Below the pieces are notes generated by a model that worked only from the letters and a program-made list of their open reading frames with translations, searched no databases and was not told where the DNA came from. Shown piece after piece: positions 13,765 to 16,492 of a stretch of 16,492 nt of DNA. Every line of letters begins with the position of its first letter. The first letter of the stretch is position 1. The DNA comes from Acidimicrobiaceae bacterium (lineage in GTDB: Bacteria; Actinomycetota; Acidimicrobiia; Acidimicrobiales; UBA8190). The position numbers and the translations under genes are program-made. The DNA lies in contig DMNK01000027.1 of NCBI GenBank assembly GCA_003453695.1, positions 12,876 through 29,367 on the forward strand, in the 5' to 3' direction.

Positions 13765-14279
13765 TCCGCGCAACCGGTGAAGTAGACGTCGAGCGAGTCG
13801 TCGTCAACGATGCCGTGCTCTGTCATGGATGCCGTCAGCCCGCGCACCATCAGCTGGTACTCGAGGAACCATGCGGACGCCTTCACGACGAGATCGGCCG
13901 CGGTGGATCGGGGATCCCAGTCGCTAGCCCCTTGGAGAAGGCATAGCGATCCGTCCCCGTTCAGGTGCCAGTCGTGCCGAGTTCGGTGGTTGAAGTCGGG
14001 CTCAGGATCGATCGGGTAGATGGCCGGGGACACCATCGGGTGTGCCTGCCGGTAGACCACCATGACTCGAAAACGCGCACCGGCGAGGAATTCCTCCAGT
14101 CTTGGCGGGGCAGACCGCTCGAACGGCCAGATCGGCACGTCCCCCTCCCAGCCAACGGCGGGATCATCCTCGCGCCACACCAGATCGGGGGCCACGTCTG
14201 CCATGGCGGCCCGCTCTCGGACCGTCACTGACGGTTCAGCGAGCATCCAACTCACTCGCTCGCAGGCGCCCTCTGTCAC
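13761..14279 (-). CDS. stand-alone E2-like (ubiquitin-conjugating-fold) protein of CBASS
   Basis: 172 residues from GTG 14279, which overlaps the CD-NTase stop (GTGA). The frame is open to 14480, but the upstream part is an Arg-rich shadow of the CD-NTase 3' end. The E2 signature is clear: YPIDPEPDF, then HDWHLNGDGSLCLL, in which HLN (105-107) stands where ubiquitin E2s have HPN, and Cys113 is the expected catalytic cysteine. A C-terminal helical stretch (STAADLVVKASAWFLEYQLMV) matches the helix after the active site in bacterial E2-like domains. In CBASS the E2 part of Cap2 receives the activated CD-NTase from E1 and passes it to a target. In the Cap2 proteins I know, this domain is fused in front of E1; here it is a separate gene directly upstream, coupled to it by an ATGA overlap. 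Confidence 0.87.
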   Translation of the reverse strand: MTEGACERVSWMLAEPSVTVRERAAMADVAPDLVWREDDPAVGWEGDVPIWPFERSAPPRLEEFLAGARFRVMVVYRQAHPMVSPAIYPIDPEPDFNHRTRHDWHLNGDGSLCLLQGASDWDPRSTAADLVVKASAWFLEYQLMVRGLTASMTEHGIVDDDSLDVYFTGCAE

Positions 14280-15271
14280 CCTTGAGGAGCGTCGCGTATG
14301 GGCCGCTTCGGCCGTCGCACAGCTGCGGTAACCGCCGCGGCTCCTGCCGCGCCAACGACTGCTGATCCGGTACCCGAACATCCGCCATCGGGCTCGGGAT
14401 AAGCGTCGCCGAATACCTGGCGCCATAGGCACATCGCGGTGGCGGCGTCGTCGCGACCGGCAGCGTCGACGGCGCGCCATGAGAGGTCAGCCGCTTCTGC
14501 CAGAACGGCGCTCGCCGTCTGGCGGTCCATTCGGGGGTCGATCTCGCCGCAGAGCCCGGTGGGATCACACACCGGAGCGAGTACAGCGGTTCGGGCTGCC
14601 GCGAAGAAGCGCGCCAAGGCTTCGGGGCGTTCGACGATCGGTAGGTGTTGGAGGGCCAGGACCTCGATGACTAGCGACTTCATCGGCTGGCCGTGATCGG
14701 TTGTCCAGCACTTGAGTATCCGGACGAGCCGCGTGAACTGGTTCCAGTCGGATTGGCGCTTGCCAACCTGGTCGATGAGGCCCTCGGGGTCCGAAGCTAT
14801 CCAGTGTTCGTTGTTTCGCTCGGGTATCAGCAGGCCCCCCTGAGAGCGCCGGAGGGCTGGACTGGCGTCGACGGTGAAGGGGTCCGGCACCTCCTCGGGG
14901 TCAGCGAGAAAGCACTTCACTGAGTGGTTGTTCAGCCGCGTCCAGCGCACATCTTGGGCAATCGACCCTGATGTGCCCAGCAGGTCCTTCACCAGGCCCC
15001 GGGTGTGCTCTAGCGCAGCCTCGGCCGAGGCCCCCGGCTGGCCCCAGTCGGGGTGCTCCGAGGCGGAATAGATCACCAGGAGGTCGATGTCATGGATCGG
15101 GTCCTTGTGAGTACGCCTCGCGAACGAGCCGCTGGGGACAACCTCCAGCACGTCACCGGTCGTGAGGAGTGCGGTCCGGAATTGGTCTCTGCGTAACCGG
15201 CCCTCGGCGACCGACTCGCGTGAGGCGTTCGCGGCTTTCTGAAGGGCGTCGAAACCAGTCGAGACACTCAT
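14276..15271 (-). CDS. CD-NTase (cGAS/DncV-like cyclic oligonucleotide synthase) of type II CBASS
   Basis: 331 residues from ATG 15271, the first gene of the operon. The nucleotidyltransferase motif is textbook: PSGSFARRT (46-54), then HDIDLLVIY (60-68) with metal ligands Asp61 and Asp63, and the third Asp135 in FTVDASPAL. The helical half follows: WIASDPEGLIDQV, FTRLVRILKCW and PMKSLVIEVLAL. The tail after ~295 is Gly/Ala-rich and basic and ends in ...DAPQG. A C-terminal Gly on a flexible tail is what Cap2-type enzymes conjugate in type II systems. The clade and product (which cyclic di- or trinucleotide) cannot be read from the sequence; a SAVED effector is compatible with several. The frame runs on upstream to 15532, but without family features; a G-rich stretch lies 5-10 bases before 15271. 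Confidence 0.93.
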   Translation of the reverse strand: MSVSTGFDALQKAANASRESVAEGRLRRDQFRTALLTTGDVLEVVPSGSFARRTHKDPIHDIDLLVIYSASEHPDWGQPGASAEAALEHTRGLVKDLLGTSGSIAQDVRWTRLNNHSVKCFLADPEEVPDPFTVDASPALRRSQGGLLIPERNNEHWIASDPEGLIDQVGKRQSDWNQFTRLVRILKCWTTDHGQPMKSLVIEVLALQHLPIVERPEALARFFAAARTAVLAPVCDPTGLCGEIDPRMDRQTASAVLAEAADLSWRAVDAAGRDDAATAMCLWRQVFGDAYPEPDGGCSGTGSAVVGAAGAAAVTAAVRRPKRPIRDAPQG

Positions 15272-15592
15272 CGGGACCCCCGCCTGAACAGCGACTCTCT
15301 TGAGACCTGGTCGATGGTATCGGTCGGGTGTGTCGCGGTAGATCGGCGCATCCTCGCGAGGGGACCAGCCGACACGACCCGACGCCCGCCCGCCCCCGGG
15401 GCGCTTTCGTCGAGACACGGCGACGCGCATCAGCGACAGTGTCTGCGACTGGCGGAATCCTGGGAGGGTGGTAACTCCACTCCTCCCATCCTCCTCCCAA
15501 TAATTCCGAGGACGGACGGTGAGAAGCCGCATACAGTGGCGAGCGGTGAGAACCGAGGGGAGGGCGTCGGTGCTGGTAGAGGGAGAATTCGC
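15272..15592. other. upstream region of the CBASS operon
   Basis: About 320 bases between the CD-NTase start and the tRNA fragment hold no supportable gene. The CBASS promoter should be here, but I found no convincing -35/-10 pair. A short sequence TCCTCCCA-like cluster at 15480-15500 is purine-rich on the minus strand and is of uncertain meaning. Confidence 0.35.
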
Positions 15593-15636
15593 TGGTGCCC
15601 CCGGCAGGACTCGAACCTGCGCACCCGGCTCCGAGG
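15593..15636 (-). tRNA. tRNA-Arg-like 3' half, second probable integration scar
   Basis: On the minus strand: a perfect T arm (GCAGG-TTCGAGT-CCTGC, 15620 to 15604), the acceptor 3' strand CGGGGGC, discriminator A and an encoded CCA (15603 to 15593). Going 5', GTGC (variable loop) and GCCGG (3' strand of the anticodon stem) fit actinobacterial tRNA-Arg of the CCG/TCG kind as I remember it, but position 33 is C rather than the invariant T. The base run that should be the 5' stem strand (GCCGG-complement) is ACGGT instead. No D arm or 5' GCCCCCG strand is found further upstream. The homology thus breaks in the anticodon loop, as at 2861-2914. The amino-acid identity is less certain than the fragment itself. 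Confidence 0.6.
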
Positions 15637-15768
15637 ACCGTTAGTGCATCCAGGTCCGGCTGGCTAAATCCCTCTGGGACACCCAGGGCTTTGGCGATGG
15701 CCAAAGGACGGTTTGGAATCGCTGCTGAGCCTCCGTGAACCCGACCTGTACGTTCGACCCACCGTGGG

Positions 15769-16492
15769 TCAACGTTCGAAGATGCGGCTTACCTCGTCGC
15801 GCTTTGGCCAGGGGATTGGTCGTTCGTCGATGTCGACTACCCCACTGCCGGGCTCGGCCTCGGCAACGGTGGCCACCATCCAGCCCTGGGCGTGCAGCGC
15901 CTCTGCGGCGGCCCGAGCGGCGGCCGGGTCGAAGGCGGCGAGCAGCGCCCCAGAGGCCAGCGTCGCCCACGGATCCGCGCCCAAGGCCTGGCAGAGTGCC
16001 ACGCCTGGGTCGAACCACAGGACCTGGGTGCGGTCTACCCGCAGGCGCACGCCAGCCGCAGCCGCCATCTCGTGCAGTGCAGCAGCCAGGCCGCCCTCGG
16101 TCGGGTCGTGGAGCGCTCGTGCCCCGAGCGCCGCAGCGGACAGCGCGGCGTCGACGATCGAAATGCCGGGGTGCTCCGTCGCCGCCTTGGCGGCGCCGAT
16201 CACGGCAGGGTCCACGCCGGCCAGGAGGTTCTCGGCCTCGGTAGCGAGCACCGCTGCCCCCTCTACCGGGACCGGACCGACCTGCAGGACCACGTCGCCA
16301 GGGCGCGTCCCAGCGGTCGAGAGAACTCTCCCGCCCTCGGAGAAGCCCAGCATCTGGCCGACCACGACTGGCCGGGTGACCGCGGAGGTGACCTCACTGT
16401 GGCCGCCAACCAGGGAGGCCCCAACTTCGCCGAGAGCGGCGCGGATATCGGAGAAGAGCAGCTCCACCTCCTGTTCTGCTATCCCGGGGGGC
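15769..16492 (-). CDS. AIR synthase/HypE-like protein (3' part; 5' end beyond window)
   Basis: On the minus strand the frame is open through the right edge, so the N-terminus is missing; about 240 residues remain. They show the second half of the PurM/HypE/SelD superfamily: SLVGGHSEVTSAVTRPVVVGQMLG (the GGHTE-type segment), RPGDVVLQVGPVPVEGAAVLA, then HDPTEGGLAAALHEMAAAAGV, and a C-terminal domain ending ERPIPWPKRDEVSRIFER. The DPTEGG motif and the following helix are the ATP-associated part. True HypE ends in a PRIC-type cysteine used for the cyanide ligand; that is absent here, so hydrogenase maturation is unlikely, and a stand-alone 'AIR synthase-related' protein of unknown substrate is the better description. 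The gap to the tRNA fragment (15637-15768) holds nothing I recognise. Confidence 0.82.
   Translation of the reverse strand, partial: PPGIAEQEVELLFSDIRAALGEVGASLVGGHSEVTSAVTRPVVVGQMLGFSEGGRVLSTAGTRPGDVVLQVGPVPVEGAAVLATEAENLLAGVDPAVIGAAKAATEHPGISIVDAALSAAALGARALHDPTEGGLAAALHEMAAAAGVRLRVDRTQVLWFDPGVALCQALGADPWATLASGALLAAFDPAAARAAAEALHAQGWMVATVAEAEPGSGVVDIDERPIPWPKRDEVSRIFER

Noticed and set aside
9489..15271. CRISPR array or retron features in the defence region
   Set aside because: No regularly spaced repeats, Cas-like proteins, reverse transcriptase motif or msr/msd-like structure were seen.
15641..16018. Minus-strand frame overlapping the AIR synthase gene end
   Set aside because: Wrong frame relative to the clear PurM/HypE-like motifs; Arg/Gly-rich shadow.

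Overview
The window is GC-rich DNA with actinobacterial character: many GTG starts, GC-rich third codon positions, an FMN/F420-type split-barrel protein, an RNA-polymerase-alpha-CTD-like HhH protein and Gram-positive-high-GC style tRNA remnants. I cannot assign a genus. An uncultured member of the Actinomycetota is a reasonable guess. The mosaic of ordinary genes, broken genes, tRNA fragments and repeats looks like a chromosome segment that has taken up accessory DNA several times.

Left part (1-2660, plus strand): the 3' end of a RibD/DHFR-fold reductase, a 650-base stretch with no supportable gene, a small HhH protein, an alpha/beta hydrolase, and a pyridoxamine-5'-phosphate-oxidase-like gene broken by a one-base frameshift. 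At 2861-2914 lies the 3' half of a tRNA-Ser gene, cut exactly at the anticodon loop, which looks like an integration scar.

Middle part (2915-9490): a membrane protein; a first copy of a ~130-base repeat; then a group of four genes (patatin-like lipase, small TM/zinc-ribbon protein, MarR regulator, ClC chloride channel with CBS domains). The two divergent promoter regions of this group share an inverted-repeat operator built on ATCGT-N3-ACGAT, so I read it as one MarR-controlled regulon. It is followed by the 3' remnant of an IS256-type transposase, a small PH-like protein, and a second and a degenerate third copy of the repeat.

Right part (9489-15271): an unrecognised plus-strand gene converges on a five-gene minus-strand operon that I read as a type II CBASS anti-phage system: CD-NTase (cyclic oligonucleotide synthase), a free-standing E2-like protein, an E1/ThiF-like protein, a JAB/JAMM protease (Cap3-like), and a Cap4-like nuclease-SAVED effector. 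Every junction is a 4-base stop/start overlap (GTGA or ATGA). By analogy with described CBASS, the E1/E2 pair would join the C-terminal glycine of the CD-NTase to a target and so prime it, the JAB protease would reverse this, infection would trigger cyclic nucleotide synthesis, the SAVED domain would bind the product, and the nuclease domain would degrade DNA. The notable departures are that E2 and E1 are separate genes and that the E1 carries a ~170-residue N-terminal region I do not recognise.

Right edge (15593-16492): the 3' half of a second tRNA gene (Arg-like), again broken at the anticodon loop, and the 3' part of an AIR-synthase/HypE-like gene that runs off the window.
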